Shown: positions 26,297-36,370 of the stretch, in pieces
Layout: every line of letters begins with the position of its first letter
Numbering within the stretch: position 1 is the stretch's first letter
Origin: Aurantiacibacter odishensis
GTDB taxonomy: Bacteria > Pseudomonadota > Alphaproteobacteria > Sphingomonadales > Sphingomonadaceae
Length of the DNA stretch: 64,000 nucleotides
Direction: 5' to 3'
Assembly: GCF_003605195.1 (NCBI RefSeq)
Contig: NZ_QYOS01000025.1
Coordinates: forward strand, 558,001 to 622,000
The notes under the pieces: model-generated
Seen by the model: only the letters and a program-made list of their open reading frames with translations
Database searches by the model: none
Told to the model about the DNA's origin: nothing
Translations under genes and position numbers: made by a program

Positions 26297-27010
26297 ATGC
26301 GACCTTCCGGCCGCGCGCCTGACGAAATGCGCGCCATTACCATCGAAACCGGCTTCACCAAGCACGCCGAGGGCTCCTGCCTGATCAGCTTTGGCGATAC
26401 GCGCGTGCTGTGCACGGCCAGCGTTGAAGAACGCATCCCGCCGTGGTTGCGCGGCAAGGGTCAGGGTTGGGTCACGGGCGAATACTCGATGCTTCCCCGC
26501 GCCACGCACACCCGCGGTTCGCGTGAAGCGGCCAAGGGCAAGCAGAGCGGGCGTACGCAGGAAATCCAGCGTCTGATCGGTCGCAGCTTGCGCGCCGTGT
26601 GCGACATGGAGAAGCTGGGTGAGCGCCAGATCACGCTCGATTGTGACGTGATCCAGGCCGATGGCGGCACCCGCACCGCTTCGATCAGCGGCGCTTGGGT
26701 GGCGCTGCGCATGGCGGTGAACAAGCTGATGGAAGCAGGCGCGATCAAGGAAGATCCGCTGACAGCCAAGATCGCCGCGATTTCCTGCGGCATCCACCAG
26801 GGCACCCCGGTGCTGGACCTCGACTATGACGAGGATTCCAACGCCGATGCCGACGCCAACTTCGTGCTGATCGAAGGCGGCCAGATCGCCGAGGTGCAGG
26901 CGACTGCCGAAGGTGCGACCTACGACGAGGAAGGCCTGCTGCGCCTCTTGCGTCTCGCCCAGATGGGCTGCGCGGAAATCTTCAAAGCGCAGGACGCGGC
27001 GACGAAATGA
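26297..27010 (+). CDS. rph: ribonuclease PH
   Basis: This 237-residue phosphorolytic exonuclease trims tRNA 3' ends. It starts [20 protein letters not shown] and has the family blocks [35 protein letters not shown] and [21 protein letters not shown]. The ATG at 26297 has GGAG seven bases upstream; the open frame extends 21 bases further without family support. Its TGA overlaps the rdgB start as ATGA. Confidence 0.97.
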   Translation: MRPSGRAPDEMRAITIETGFTKHAEGSCLISFGDTRVLCTASVEERIPPWLRGKGQGWVTGEYSMLPRATHTRGSREAAKGKQSGRTQEIQRLIGRSLRAVCDMEKLGERQITLDCDVIQADGGTRTASISGAWVALRMAVNKLMEAGAIKEDPLTAKIAAISCGIHQGTPVLDLDYDEDSNADADANFVLIEGGQIAEVQATAEGATYDEEGLLRLLRLAQMGCAEIFKAQDAATK

Positions 27011-27636
27011 GCCGCAAGCTGGGATCGGGCAAGCTCGTCATTGCCACGCACAACGCGGGCAAGCTGAAGGAAATCGCCAAGCTGCTGGAGCCGTACGGGC
27101 TCGATTGCATCTCGGCGGGTTCGCTCGGCCTGCCCGAGCCGCCCGAAACCGGCACCACGTTCGTCGAGAACGCGCTGATCAAGGCGCGCGCAGCGGCGGA
27201 GGCCTCGGGCCTCCCCGCCCTCGCCGATGACAGCGGCCTGTCGGTCGCTGCGCTGGACGGTCGCCCCGGCGTCTACACCGCCGACTGGGCCGAGCGGCAG
27301 TTCTTCGAAGGCGAGCCGGGCCGCGACTGGTACATGGCGATGGGCAAGGTCGAGGGGATGTTGCAGGCCAAGGGGTCGGACGTGCCCCGCGACTGCTGGT
27401 TCTCCTGCGTCCTCGCCCTCGCCTGGCCCGATGGCGAACACGTCGTCTACGAAGGCCGCGCCGATGGCACGCTCACTTGGCCGCCGCGCGGAACGATGGG
27501 CTTCGGCTACGATCCCGTGTTCGTGCCGGTCGGACGAGAGCAGACCTTTGCCGAGCTGGACCCGGAGGAAAAGCACGCGATCAGCCACCGCGCCGATGCC
27601 TTTGCCAAGCTGAAGGCCGACCAGTTCGGCGTTTAG
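27007..27636 (+). CDS. rdgB: dITP/XTP pyrophosphatase (RdgB/HAM1)
   Basis: A 209-residue house-cleaning enzyme that removes deaminated purine triphosphates. It has the family start [18 protein letters not shown], then [42 protein letters not shown], and [34 protein letters not shown]. It is translationally coupled to rph. The stop overlaps by four bases with the convergent CAP gene. Confidence 0.97.
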   Translation: MSRKLGSGKLVIATHNAGKLKEIAKLLEPYGLDCISAGSLGLPEPPETGTTFVENALIKARAAAEASGLPALADDSGLSVAALDGRPGVYTADWAERQFFEGEPGRDWYMAMGKVEGMLQAKGSDVPRDCWFSCVLALAWPDGEHVVYEGRADGTLTWPPRGTMGFGYDPVFVPVGREQTFAELDPEEKHAISHRADAFAKLKADQFGV

Positions 27637-28175
27637 AAAACAGGCTGGTTGTAAACGTTGCCCGCCGGGAAATAGCGGCAGACGAGGAAGTCGTTCGTCT
27701 GCCCCCTCGCAACTGCGCAGCCGACTTCCCGTGTGCCGCGCCAGATCACCTGGGTATAGTGGCCGACATCCCGCCAGTTTCCAGTTCGCGAGACCTGCGG
27801 GAAAGTGCCGTTCCTGAAATGCTGCCGCTCGTTAACGAAGCCGCCCACCATCACGTCCGGCCCGTAGTATCCGGCATGGCCCATCCACAGGTTCTCGCCC
27901 GCGGCGTTGCGTTGCTCCCGATTGGCGTGGATCATCCGGCCCTGTCGCGCGAGGTGCTGCGCCCACTCGTGTGCGTCGCGCGCAAGGCGATTGCTCCATT
28001 CGAGGCGCGGCACGCCCACATCGGCACGGGCGCGGTTGTGTTCTTCCAGAAGCCCCATGGCGAAGGGATTGATGCGGTCGCGCTGCTGCGCGGCAAGGGG
28101 CGAACCCGCCGCGACGAAAGCGCCAAGCGTTGTGACAGCCATAGCAGCGGCGAATGCGACCCGTCCTTTTCCCAT
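27633..28175 (-). CDS. secreted CAP-domain (SCP/PR1-like) protein
   Basis: A 180-residue protein with a signal peptide (cleaved near SPLAAQ-QRD) and one CAP domain. It has [35 protein letters not shown], then AAGENLWMG and [20 protein letters not shown], and finally [18 protein letters not shown]. The CAP cavity residues H (EEHN), E (GEN) and H (VGHYTQ) are kept. The bacterial role is unknown. Confidence 0.88.
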   Translation of the reverse strand: MGKGRVAFAAAMAVTTLGAFVAAGSPLAAQQRDRINPFAMGLLEEHNRARADVGVPRLEWSNRLARDAHEWAQHLARQGRMIHANREQRNAAGENLWMGHAGYYGPDVMVGGFVNERQHFRNGTFPQVSRTGNWRDVGHYTQVIWRGTREVGCAVARGQTNDFLVCRYFPAGNVYNQPVF

Positions 28176-28222
28176 GCGCCCACCTTGGCTATTGCAAGTT
28201 AACGGAGACTGAAAACAACCCC

Positions 28223-29374
28223 ATGGCCCGCGCGCTCTACATTCACTGGCCCTTCTGCCTCGCGAAATGCCCCTACTGCGACTTCAACTCGCACGTGCGC
28301 GAAAGTGTGGAGGTAGACGCATGGCAATCTGCCCTGCTGGCAGACCTGCGGCACGAGGCCGAAGTGGCTGGTGGGGAACCCTTGCACTCGATCTTCTTCG
28401 GCGGTGGCACGCCGTCGCTGATGCCGCCTGCACTGGTCGAGACCCTGCTGGCAGAGGCGGAGAAACTCTGGGGCTTCGCGCCCGGCATCGAGCTCACGCT
28501 GGAAGCCAATCCTTCGTCGGTAGAAGCTGCCAACTTTGCGGCGCTCGCAACGGCGGGAGTCAATCGCGTGTCGCTGGGCCTTCAATCGCTGGACGATAGC
28601 GCGCTCACGTTCCTTGGCCGATTGCACAACGCTGCAGAGGGGCTGAAGGCGCTCGACACCGCGCAGGCCGTGTTCGACCGTGTATCTTTCGACCTCATCT
28701 ATGCTCTTCCAGACCAGACCGAGTCGCACTGGCGCGACCAGCTTTCACGCGCCCTTGGCTTCGGCACCGGGCACCTCTCGCTCTACCAGCTCACTATCGA
28801 GCCGGGCACCCGCTTCGCCACCGACGTGCGGCGCGGCGGCTTCACTCCGCTGGATGACGACCGCGCCGCGGACCTCTTCGCGCTCACCCGCGAACTGACC
28901 GAAGCAGCGGGCTTGCCGCCCTACGAGATCAGCAACCACGCGCGTCCCGGCGAGGAAAGCCGACACAACCTCACTTACTGGCGATACGAGGATTACGCCG
29001 GGATCGGACCCGGAGCCCATGGCCGTCGCGGCGGCCTTGCCACCCTTCGGCACAAGAAGCCCGAGAACTGGCTCGATGCTGTCGCCCGCAACGGGCACGG
29101 TCTGAAGGAAGAGCGCGCCCTCGTTCGGGGGGAGCAGGCCTCGGAAGCGCTGCTGATGGGACTGCGACTGGCGGAAGGGGTCGATCTCGAAATGCTCGGT
29201 AATCGCCTGTCTGTCGACCCCGGCGCGCTGATCGACCACGCCAAACTTTCGCATTACGCCGACCTCGGCCTCGCCTGGAAAAATGGCTCGCGTATCGGGA
29301 TGACGCCGGACGGAATGCCGCTGCTCGACGCGCTGCTGGCGGAAATCGTGGCGGACGAACTGGTTTCGGCATGA
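28223..29374 (+). CDS. hemW: radical SAM heme chaperone HemW
   Basis: A 383-residue HemN-like radical SAM protein. It starts MARALYIHWPFCLAKCPYCDFNSHVRE, with cysteines C12, C16 and C19 of CxxxCxxC and a further Cys missing, as expected for HemW rather than HemN. SIFFGGGTPSLMPP, SLGLQSLDDSALTFLGR and FDLIYALPDQTESHWRDQL are family blocks. HemW proteins bind heme and insert it into acceptors; coproporphyrinogen oxidase activity should not be assumed. The stop overlaps the xerC start as ATGA. Confidence 0.93.
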   Translation: MARALYIHWPFCLAKCPYCDFNSHVRESVEVDAWQSALLADLRHEAEVAGGEPLHSIFFGGGTPSLMPPALVETLLAEAEKLWGFAPGIELTLEANPSSVEAANFAALATAGVNRVSLGLQSLDDSALTFLGRLHNAAEGLKALDTAQAVFDRVSFDLIYALPDQTESHWRDQLSRALGFGTGHLSLYQLTIEPGTRFATDVRRGGFTPLDDDRAADLFALTRELTEAAGLPPYEISNHARPGEESRHNLTYWRYEDYAGIGPGAHGRRGGLATLRHKKPENWLDAVARNGHGLKEERALVRGEQASEALLMGLRLAEGVDLEMLGNRLSVDPGALIDHAKLSHYADLGLAWKNGSRIGMTPDGMPLLDALLAEIVADELVSA

Positions 29375-30267
29375 GCGCATCGGCCCTGCTCGATCAATGG
29401 CGAGACCATCTCGCTACCGGCAGGCGGAGAAGCCCGCACACGGTTCGCGCCTATGTCGCGACGGCGGAGCGGCTGCTGTTGGCCGTCGGCCTTTCGGACT
29501 GGGACGAGGTGGCGAAAGTCTCGACACGCGAGCTTCGCGGCCACCTCGCCACGCGCCGGACCGACGGGATCGGCAACGTGTCGGCTTCGCGGGAGCTTTC
29601 CGCGCTCAAGGGCTTCATCGCCTTCGCCCGCGAGCAGGTTGGGGCCGATCCCGGCACCGCACCGCGCCTTCGCGGGCCGCGCATCAAGAAGGGCCTGCCC
29701 CGGCCCGTTACGCCCGATGAAGCCGTCGGCATCGCGGAAATGGTGCATGGCACGGCGGCGAGTGATTGGACGGGGAAGCGCGACGCCGCGGTGCTTTTGC
29801 TGATGTATGGCGCGGGCCTGCGCGTCGCCGAAGCCCTGTCGCTCACGGTGGACGACCTGCCGCTGGGTGAGACGCTGGTCGTGACCGGCAAGGGCAACAA
29901 GCAGCGCGTCGTTCCCCTCATCCCGGTCGTGCGCGATGCAGTGTCAGCCTACGTCGATGCCTGCCCTCATCCGATGGAGAAGGGCGACCCGCTGTTCAAG
30001 GGCGCTCGCGGCGGTGCCCTGTCACAGGGAATGGTCCAGAAAGCGATGGCCCGCGCGAGGAAAGCGCTGGGACTCCCTTCCACCGCGACGCCGCATGCCT
30101 TGCGGCACAGCTTCGCCACGCACCTGCTGGGATCGGGAGCGGACCTTCGCAGCCTGCAGGAATTGCTCGGTCACGCGAGTCTCGGCTCGACGCAGATCTA
30201 TACCAAGGTCGATGCGGCGAAGATGCTGGACGCCTATCGCTCCGCGCATCCGCGCGAAAACGACTAG
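29371..30267 (+). CDS. xerC: tyrosine recombinase XerC-like
   Basis: A 298-residue chromosome dimer resolution recombinase. The SAM-like N-terminal domain is followed by the catalytic set R151 (GAGLRVAEAL), K174 (TGKGNKQR), H242/R245 (HALRHSFATHLL), H268 (LLGHASLGSTQIY) and Y277. Length and lack of mobile-element genes argue for the housekeeping enzyme. XerC is preferred over XerD on general resemblance only. It is coupled to hemW. The stop overlaps the convergent DedA gene by four bases. Confidence 0.88.
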   Translation: MSASALLDQWRDHLATGRRRSPHTVRAYVATAERLLLAVGLSDWDEVAKVSTRELRGHLATRRTDGIGNVSASRELSALKGFIAFAREQVGADPGTAPRLRGPRIKKGLPRPVTPDEAVGIAEMVHGTAASDWTGKRDAAVLLLMYGAGLRVAEALSLTVDDLPLGETLVVTGKGNKQRVVPLIPVVRDAVSAYVDACPHPMEKGDPLFKGARGGALSQGMVQKAMARARKALGLPSTATPHALRHSFATHLLGSGADLRSLQELLGHASLGSTQIYTKVDAAKMLDAYRSAHPREND

Positions 30268-30878
30268 TCCTCCTCACGCTCCGCGCGCGGTGTCCATGTG
30301 AACAGGCGCCACACGTAGCCGGCCACAGTCAGCGCGATCATGCCCAGGATGATCCAGGCGATGATGTGCTGCGAATCCTCCAGCCAGTGGCCCAGCCACT
30401 CGCCGCCCTTGATCAGCAGTGCATTCCAGATCAGCGACCCGGCAAAGGTGAACAGCAGGAACTTGCCCTTGGGCATGTGGGCAAGGCCAGCAGGCAGCGA
30501 GATGATCGTGCGCAGGAACGGCGAGAAGCGCAGGAAGAACACCACCCAGTGCCCTCGCCTGACGAAGAACAACTGCGCCTTGGCAATATGCTCCCAATCG
30601 ACCGTCAGCCACCGCCCCCAGCGATCGACGAACGGTTCGAGCCGCTGGTAGCCGTAGGTGTCCCCCAGCCAGTACCAGCAGTAATTCCCGGCCACGGTAC
30701 CCAGCGTTCCGATCAGCAGCAGCGGCCAGAACTCCATGGACCCGCGCTGCACCAGCAGGCCGCCCACGCCCATGATGACTTCGCTGGGCACGGGCGGAAT
30801 GATGTTCTCCAGCGCCATCAGCAGGAAAATGCCGATGTATCCGCCGCGCTCGATCAGGTCGATGATGAGGGTGTCCAT
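30264..30878 (-). CDS. DedA family (SNARE-associated/VTT) membrane protein
   Basis: A 204-residue inner-membrane protein with the family signatures ENIIPPVPSEVIMGVGG, GNYCWYWLGDTYGYQRLEPFVDRWG, and FLRFSPFLRTIISLPAGLAHMPKGKFLLFTFAGSLIWNALLIKGGEWLG. The last block holds the F-x-x-R-x-x-P-x-x-R-type motif, with an Arg as in flippase-type DedA proteins. In relatives they recycle undecaprenyl phosphate or phosphatidylethanolamine. Which lipid this one moves is unknown. Confidence 0.9.
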   Translation of the reverse strand: MDTLIIDLIERGGYIGIFLLMALENIIPPVPSEVIMGVGGLLVQRGSMEFWPLLLIGTLGTVAGNYCWYWLGDTYGYQRLEPFVDRWGRWLTVDWEHIAKAQLFFVRRGHWVVFFLRFSPFLRTIISLPAGLAHMPKGKFLLFTFAGSLIWNALLIKGGEWLGHWLEDSQHIIAWIILGMIALTVAGYVWRLFTWTPRAEREED

Positions 30879-30926
30879 GCCCTAGTAACCCGCAGTGGGG
30901 CAGATCGGTCCTGTCACATTACCTGC

Positions 30927-31880
30927 TTACATCGAGGCATGTCGCCGCTCCAGCGCGTCCCAGATCATTCCGGCGGTGTTCGTGCCGTTGTACTTGTCGA
31001 TGGCGACGATGCCCGTCGGGCTGGTCACGTTGATTTCCGTCAGCCATTCGCCGCCGATCACGTCGATGCCCACGAAAGTGAGGCCGCGGCGCTTCAGTTC
31101 AGGCCCCATCGCGGCGCAAATTTCCTGCTCCCGCTCGGTGAGTTGAGCGGCTTCGGCAGAGCCTCCCTGCGCGAGGTTGGAGCGGAACTCGCCCTCGCCC
31201 GGCTTGCGGTTGATCGCGCCCGCCACCTCGCCGTCCACCAGCACGATGCGCTTGTCGCCCTCCGATACGCTGGGGAGGAAAGGCTGAACCATGTGCGGTT
31301 CGGGCCATGTCTGGTTGAACACCTCGAAAAGGGCGGAGGTGTTGGTGCCGCTCTCGTCGATCTTGAAGATCGCCTTGCCGCCATTGCCGTGCAGCGGCTT
31401 CACCACGACGGCACCGTGTTCCTTCTGGAATTCGAGCACGTCTTCCAGCTTCCGGGCGATCAGCGTGGGCGGCATGAATCGCGCGTAATCGAGCACGAAC
31501 ATCTTTTCCGGCGCGTTGATGACTTCGCGCGGATCGTTGCTGACCAGCGTCTTGCCCTTCAGTCGGTCGAGCAGTAGCGCGGCGCTGATGTAGCCGAGGT
31601 GGAATGGCGGGTCCTGCCGCATCAGGATCACGTCGATATCCTCGGCAAGGTCGATCTTTGCCAGCGCCCCTGCGGAGAAGTGATCGCCTTCCACCCGCTG
31701 CACGGTGACGGGCTTGGCCCAGGCGGTGATCTTGCCTGCATTCCACGCCAGCGTCGTGACGTCATAGTGCCACAGCGAGTGCCCGCGCGCCTGCGCTTCC
31801 AGCATCAGGGCAAAGCTGGAATCACCTGCGATCCTGATCGATTCCATCGGGTCCATCTGCACGGCGACGCGAAGGCTCAT
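30927..31880 (-). CDS. gshB: glutathione synthetase
   Basis: This 317-residue ATP-grasp enzyme joins glycine to gamma-glutamylcysteine. It starts MSLRVAVQMDPMESIRIAGDSSFALMLEAQARGH. Family blocks are DVILMRQDPPFHLGYISAALLLDRL, VVKPLHGNGGKAIFKID and IGGEWLTEINVTSPTGIVAIDKYNGTNTAGMIWD. The ATG at 31880 was chosen because the domain begins there. It lies 25 bases after yraN and is the last gene of the rsmI-yraN-gshB run. Confidence 0.96.
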   Translation of the reverse strand: MSLRVAVQMDPMESIRIAGDSSFALMLEAQARGHSLWHYDVTTLAWNAGKITAWAKPVTVQRVEGDHFSAGALAKIDLAEDIDVILMRQDPPFHLGYISAALLLDRLKGKTLVSNDPREVINAPEKMFVLDYARFMPPTLIARKLEDVLEFQKEHGAVVVKPLHGNGGKAIFKIDESGTNTSALFEVFNQTWPEPHMVQPFLPSVSEGDKRIVLVDGEVAGAINRKPGEGEFRSNLAQGGSAEAAQLTEREQEICAAMGPELKRRGLTFVGIDVIGGEWLTEINVTSPTGIVAIDKYNGTNTAGMIWDALERRHASM

Positions 31881-31905
31881 GGTATTTTCCTCGTTCTGCG
31901 GGCCA

Positions 31906-32256
31906 TCATGGCATCCAGGCGTTTTCGATGTGGCGAGGCGGCGTGCCGGGCGCAAGCAGGATCACGTCGATCCGCATGTCCTCGCCTGCCGTCGCATATT
32001 CATGCGCCACGCTCGTCGCGGCGGCGGCAACGCGCGAGAGGCGGTGCTCGTCGATGGCGAGATCGAGGTCTGCGGCACGTTGACGCCACTTTACCTCGAC
32101 GAAGGCAATCAGGCCCTCGCGCCGGGCTACCAGGTCGATCTCGCCCACCTTGGTCTTCCGACGCTGCGCGACGATCTGCCAGCCCTGCCCTTCCAGCCAG
32201 CGCGCGGCCTCGTCCTCGGCCCTGCGACCGCGCTGTTCGGCTAGCTGGCGCTTCAT
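31906..32256 (-). CDS. yraN: YraN family (UPF0102) nuclease-like protein
   Basis: A 116-residue protein with the restriction-endonuclease-like core GRRAEDEAARWLEGQGWQIVAQR, then KVGEIDLVARREGLIAFVEVKWRQR, which has the D and E-V-K metal-binding set. The biochemical function is unproven. The ATG at 32256 overlaps the rsmI stop as ATGA. The rsmI/yraN/LpoA neighbourhood matches that known in other proteobacteria. Confidence 0.9.
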   Translation of the reverse strand: MKRQLAEQRGRRAEDEAARWLEGQGWQIVAQRRKTKVGEIDLVARREGLIAFVEVKWRQRAADLDLAIDEHRLSRVAAAATSVAHEYATAGEDMRIDVILLAPGTPPRHIENAWMP

Positions 32257-33101
32257 TGCGATTTCAGTTCCATCGCGCGGGCATACAGCGCCTTGCGGTC
32301 CAGCCCGGTCACCTTGGCCACCTGCGCCGCGGCCTGCGAGGGTTTCTCGATCTCCAGCAGTTCGCGCATCATCGCGTCGGCATCGTCCGCGTCGTGCTCC
32401 TGCTCGGGCGGAGGGCCAACCAGCAGCACGATCTCTCCCTTGGGCGGGTGCGCCTCGTAGTGGGCTAGCAGGTCTTCGGGCGATCCGCTGCGGCATTCCT
32501 CGAACATCTTGGTCAGTTCGCGCGCCACGGCGGCTTCCCTGCCCGGCAGGACTTTGGCGATGGCGGCAAGGCTCTTGGCAAGGCGCGGGGCGGTCTCGAA
32601 AAAGATAAGTGTGGACTGAACGCGGCCCAGTTCCTCCAGCACGTCCGCCCGTGCCTTTTCCTTGGGCGGCAGGAACCCTGCGAACAGGAAGCGGTCGTTG
32701 GGGAGGCCGGACAGTGCCAGCGCCGTTAGCGGAGCATTGGCACCCGGCAGGACAGTGACGGGCACACCAGCCTCGCGCGCTTCGCGCACCAGGCGAAAGC
32801 CCGGGTCCGACACCAGCGGCATCCCAGCATCGCTCACCAGCGCAACGGCGCGGTCCTGCATCGATGCGATCAGCCGGGCGCGGTCGTTCGGCGCGGAGTG
32901 ATCGTCATAGCGCCAAAGGGGTTTGGAAACGCCCAAGTGCCTGATAAGCTTCTGTGTCACGCGCGTATCTTCACACGCAATCCCGTCACACCGTGCCAGC
33001 ACGTCGGCCGCCCGCATGGTGATATCGCCAAGATTGCCAATCGGCGTCGCGACTATATAGAGGCCGGGAGATAAGGATGGTTCGCTCACCTTTGCGGCCA
33101 T
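32253..33101 (-). CDS. rsmI: 16S rRNA 2'-O-ribose C1402 methyltransferase
   Basis: A 282-residue SAM-dependent tetrapyrrole-methylase-fold enzyme. Signature blocks are LYIVATPIGNLGDITMRAADVLARCDGIACEDTR, VALVSDAGMPLVSDPGFRLV, LPGANAPLTALALSGLPNDRFLFAGFLPPK and ARELTKMFEE. It modifies the ribosomal decoding site. It is divergent from the LpoA-like gene with only 27 bases between their starts, so promoters must lie partly inside the genes. Confidence 0.96.
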   Translation of the reverse strand: MAAKVSEPSLSPGLYIVATPIGNLGDITMRAADVLARCDGIACEDTRVTQKLIRHLGVSKPLWRYDDHSAPNDRARLIASMQDRAVALVSDAGMPLVSDPGFRLVREAREAGVPVTVLPGANAPLTALALSGLPNDRFLFAGFLPPKEKARADVLEELGRVQSTLIFFETAPRLAKSLAAIAKVLPGREAAVARELTKMFEECRSGSPEDLLAHYEAHPPKGEIVLLVGPPPEQEHDADDADAMMRELLEIEKPSQAAAQVAKVTGLDRKALYARAMELKSQ

Positions 33102-33128
33102 GGACCAGGTTCAGCGGAGCAAGCAAGC

Positions 33129-34292
33129 ATGTTGGGTAATTTCAAACGCATTATGGCGGCGATCACGGGCAGTCTGCTGCTCGCGGCGTGTCAGGTGATC
33201 CCGGGCGCGGAGGCTCCGCGCCCAGATGCGGGCGGCCCGGTGATCGATCAGCCGACTGCACCGGATTCCGCCGTCCTGCCCGAGGATGAAGACCGGCACC
33301 GCGTAGCCTTGCTCGTGCCCATGAGCGGGAGCAATGCAGAGGTTGGCCAGTCGATCGCCAACGCGACGACCATGGCCTTGCTGGATACCGGCGCACAGAA
33401 CCTGCGCATCACGACCTACGACACCAACGCGGGTGCGGGCGCCGCGGCCAGCCGCGCGATCAGCGACGGCAACCGCCTGATCCTCGGGCCGTTGCAGCGC
33501 GACAACGTAGGCGCTGTGCTTGAACAGGCACGGCCCAGGGACATTCCGCTGATTACTTTCTCCAACGACACCACGGTCGCGCGGTCCGACGTGTTCGTGA
33601 TGGGCCACATCCCCGAGCAATCGGTGGTCCGCTCTGTGAACTTCGCCTTCGACCAGGGCGCCAGCCGGTTCGCGATTCTCGCCCCGCGGGGTGACTATGG
33701 CAACCGCACGACGGCAGCGGCGGAGCAGGCCATCCTGGCTCGCGGCGGCACCGTGGTGAACGTGCAGCGCTACGATCGCGGCAACACCTCCATCATCAGC
33801 GCGGCGGACCGGCTGACGACGGCGGGCGGCTTCGATACGGTGCTGATCGCCGACAACGCGCGTCTTGCCGCCATGGCCGCTCCGCGTCTGAAGGACGCTG
33901 GCGATGCCCTGCCCTCCATCATCGGCACCGAGTTGTGGAGCCGGCAGGACAGTCTTTTGAGCGCGGGCGCCATGCGCGGTGCCTGGTTCGCTGCCGTTCC
34001 CGATGATCGCTATCGCCAGTTCGCCAGCAGCTACGAATCGCGGTTTGGTGAGCAACCGTTCCGCATCGCTACGCTGGGTTACGATGCTGTCCTGTTGACC
34101 CTGCGCCTCACGCGCGACTGGGAACCGGGCACCGATCTGCCTGCGGGCCTGCTGACGACGGACGGCGGTTTCTTGGGTCTTGATGGCCCGATCCGCTTCC
34201 AGACCAACGGCCTTGGCGAGCGAGCGATGGAAGTGCGACAGGTGGGCAACGGGGCCTTCACCGTGGTCGATCCGGCCCCCACGGGCTTCTAA
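33129..34292 (+). CDS. penicillin-binding protein activator, LpoA-like lipoprotein
   Basis: A 387-residue lipoprotein (lipobox LLLAAC) with a periplasmic-binding-protein type I fold: RVALLVPMSGSNAEVGQSIANATTMALLD, then LILGPLQRDNVGAVLEQA and SRFAILAPRGDYGNRTTAAAEQAI. It corresponds to the C-terminal domain of E. coli LpoA, which stimulates PBP1A. The N-terminal TPR-like domain of LpoA is absent. The role in peptidoglycan synthesis is inferred from fold and from the conserved rsmI/yraN neighbourhood. Confidence 0.82.
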   Translation: MLGNFKRIMAAITGSLLLAACQVIPGAEAPRPDAGGPVIDQPTAPDSAVLPEDEDRHRVALLVPMSGSNAEVGQSIANATTMALLDTGAQNLRITTYDTNAGAGAAASRAISDGNRLILGPLQRDNVGAVLEQARPRDIPLITFSNDTTVARSDVFVMGHIPEQSVVRSVNFAFDQGASRFAILAPRGDYGNRTTAAAEQAILARGGTVVNVQRYDRGNTSIISAADRLTTAGGFDTVLIADNARLAAMAAPRLKDAGDALPSIIGTELWSRQDSLLSAGAMRGAWFAAVPDDRYRQFASSYESRFGEQPFRIATLGYDAVLLTLRLTRDWEPGTDLPAGLLTTDGGFLGLDGPIRFQTNGLGERAMEVRQVGNGAFTVVDPAPTGF

Positions 34293-34354
34293 CCGACGGA
34301 TAAGTCACCCCTGCCCGCTTGTAGGCACGGATTCCCCGTGCCTATATCGTGAAC

Positions 34355-36346
34355 ATGAGTGACGACCTGTTCGAGAACGCGCCGCAGGGCAGCGGAGACT
34401 ACGATTCCTCCTCAATCGAGGTGCTGGAAGGGCTGGAGCCCGTCCGCCGCCGCCCCGGCATGTACATCGGCGGCACGGACGATCGCGCGCTGCATCACCT
34501 CGCGGCCGAAGTGCTCGACAACTCGATGGACGAGGCCGTGGCAGGCCACGCCAACCGCATCGAGATGGTGCTGGAGGAAGGCAACCGCCTGACCATCACC
34601 GACAACGGTCGCGGGATGCCGGTGGACGAGCACCCGAAATTTCCGGGCAAGTCCACGCTCGAAGTCATCATGACCACGCTGCACTCGGGCGGCAAGTTCT
34701 CTGGCAAGGCCTATGCCACCAGCGGTGGCCTGCACGGCGTGGGCGTTTCCGTGGTCAATGCGCTTTCAAGCTTTACTCGCGTGGAAGTGGCCCGGAACAA
34801 GCAGGTATTCGCGCAGGAATTCTCGCAAGGTCTGCCGCAGGGGAACATCACCAAGGTTGGCGACACCCCCAACCGCCGCGGCACGAGCGTCACCTTCGTG
34901 CCTGACACCGAGATTTTCGGGGATCGAAAGTTCAATCCGAAACGCCTGTTCAAGCTGGCACGGTCGAAGGCCTACCTGTTCGCTGGGGTTGAGATCCGCT
35001 GGAAATGCGCCCCCTCATTGGCCAGCGAGGAAGTGCCCGCAGAGGCGTCCTTCCAGTTTCCCGGCGGCCTTGCGGACCACCTTAAGGAACAGGTCGGATC
35101 GCGAGAATGCGTCACCACCGACTTCTTCACCGGCAAGCAGGATTTCCCCGAGAACGAGGACGGCGTGCAGCAGGGCAGCGTCGAGTGGGCCGTGGCGTGG
35201 CCGCTGTGGTCTGACGGTTCGACGAGCTGGTACTGCAACACCGTGCCCACCCCTGACGGCGGCACGCACGAGGCGGGCCTGCGCGCCGCGCTCACAAAGG
35301 GCCTGCGTGCTTTCGGCGATCTCACCGGCACCAAGAAGGCCAAGGATATCACCGCCGACGACGTGATGACCGGCTCGGAAATCATGCTGTCGGTCTTCAT
35401 TCGGGATCCGCAGTTCCAGAGCCAGACGAAGGACCGCCTCACCAGCCCAGAAGCCGCGCGCCTCGTCGAGAACGCGGTGCGCGATCATTTCGACCATTTC
35501 CTGTCCGACAACATGGAGCGCGGGAAGGCGCTGCTCGGCTCCGTCATGGAGCGCATGGAGGAACGCCTCAAGCGCAAGCAGGAACGCGAGATCAAGCGCA
35601 AGACGGCGACCAACGCCAAGAAGCTGCGCCTGCCCGGGAAGCTGACCGATTGCAGCGGCGAAACAGACGCGGAAACCGAACTGTTCATCGTCGAGGGCGA
35701 TTCCGCAGGTGGCAGCGCCAAGCAGGCGCGCGACCGCAAGACGCAGGCGATCCTGCCCATTCGCGGCAAGATTCTGAACGTCGCCAGCGCCAGTGCCGAC
35801 AAGATCCGCGCCAACAGCGAGATCGCCGATCTTGCGCTCGCGCTTGGTTGCGGGATGCGCAAGGATTGCGACCCGGAGAACCTGCGCTACGACCGCGTCG
35901 TCATCATGACGGACGCCGATGTCGACGGGGCCCACATCGCCACCCTGCTGATGACGTTCTTCTTCCAGGAAATGCCGGAACTGGTGCGCAAGGGTCATCT
36001 CTACCTGGCGCAGCCGCCGCTCTATCGCCTGACCGCCGGGAAGGAGAGCCGCTACGCCCGCGACGACGAGCATCGTGCCGAGCTGGAAGAAACCGTCTTC
36101 AAGGGCAAGAAGGTGGACGTGGGCCGGTTCAAGGGCCTTGGCGAGATGAATCCGCAACAGCTGCGCGAAACCACGATGAACCCGGAAACCCGGTCACTGG
36201 TGCGCATCACCCTGCCAGAACAGCATGAGCAGCGTTTCGCGGTGAAGGAACTTGTCGACCAGTTGATGGGCCGCAATCCGGAACATCGCTTCAACTTCAT
36301 CCAGAACCGCGCAGGAGAGTTGGATCGGGACCTGATCGACGCTTGA
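34355..36346 (+). CDS. parE: DNA topoisomerase IV subunit B
   Basis: A 663-residue type II topoisomerase ATPase subunit. GHKL motifs are EVLDNSMDEAV, ITDNGRGMPVDEHP and SGGLHGVGVSVVNALS. The Toprim domain carries VEGDSAGGSAKQARDRKTQAILPIRGKILNV and IMTDADVDGAHI. It has no large insertions, and the EGDSAGGSAKQARDR form indicates ParE rather than GyrB. I prefer the ATG at 34355 over a GTG two codons upstream. parC is not in the window. Confidence 0.95.
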   Translation: MSDDLFENAPQGSGDYDSSSIEVLEGLEPVRRRPGMYIGGTDDRALHHLAAEVLDNSMDEAVAGHANRIEMVLEEGNRLTITDNGRGMPVDEHPKFPGKSTLEVIMTTLHSGGKFSGKAYATSGGLHGVGVSVVNALSSFTRVEVARNKQVFAQEFSQGLPQGNITKVGDTPNRRGTSVTFVPDTEIFGDRKFNPKRLFKLARSKAYLFAGVEIRWKCAPSLASEEVPAEASFQFPGGLADHLKEQVGSRECVTTDFFTGKQDFPENEDGVQQGSVEWAVAWPLWSDGSTSWYCNTVPTPDGGTHEAGLRAALTKGLRAFGDLTGTKKAKDITADDVMTGSEIMLSVFIRDPQFQSQTKDRLTSPEAARLVENAVRDHFDHFLSDNMERGKALLGSVMERMEERLKRKQEREIKRKTATNAKKLRLPGKLTDCSGETDAETELFIVEGDSAGGSAKQARDRKTQAILPIRGKILNVASASADKIRANSEIADLALALGCGMRKDCDPENLRYDRVVIMTDADVDGAHIATLLMTFFFQEMPELVRKGHLYLAQPPLYRLTAGKESRYARDDEHRAELEETVFKGKKVDVGRFKGLGEMNPQQLRETTMNPETRSLVRITLPEQHEQRFAVKELVDQLMGRNPEHRFNFIQNRAGELDRDLIDA

Positions 36347-36370
36347 TCGCAGGAACATTCGGGGGAAGCC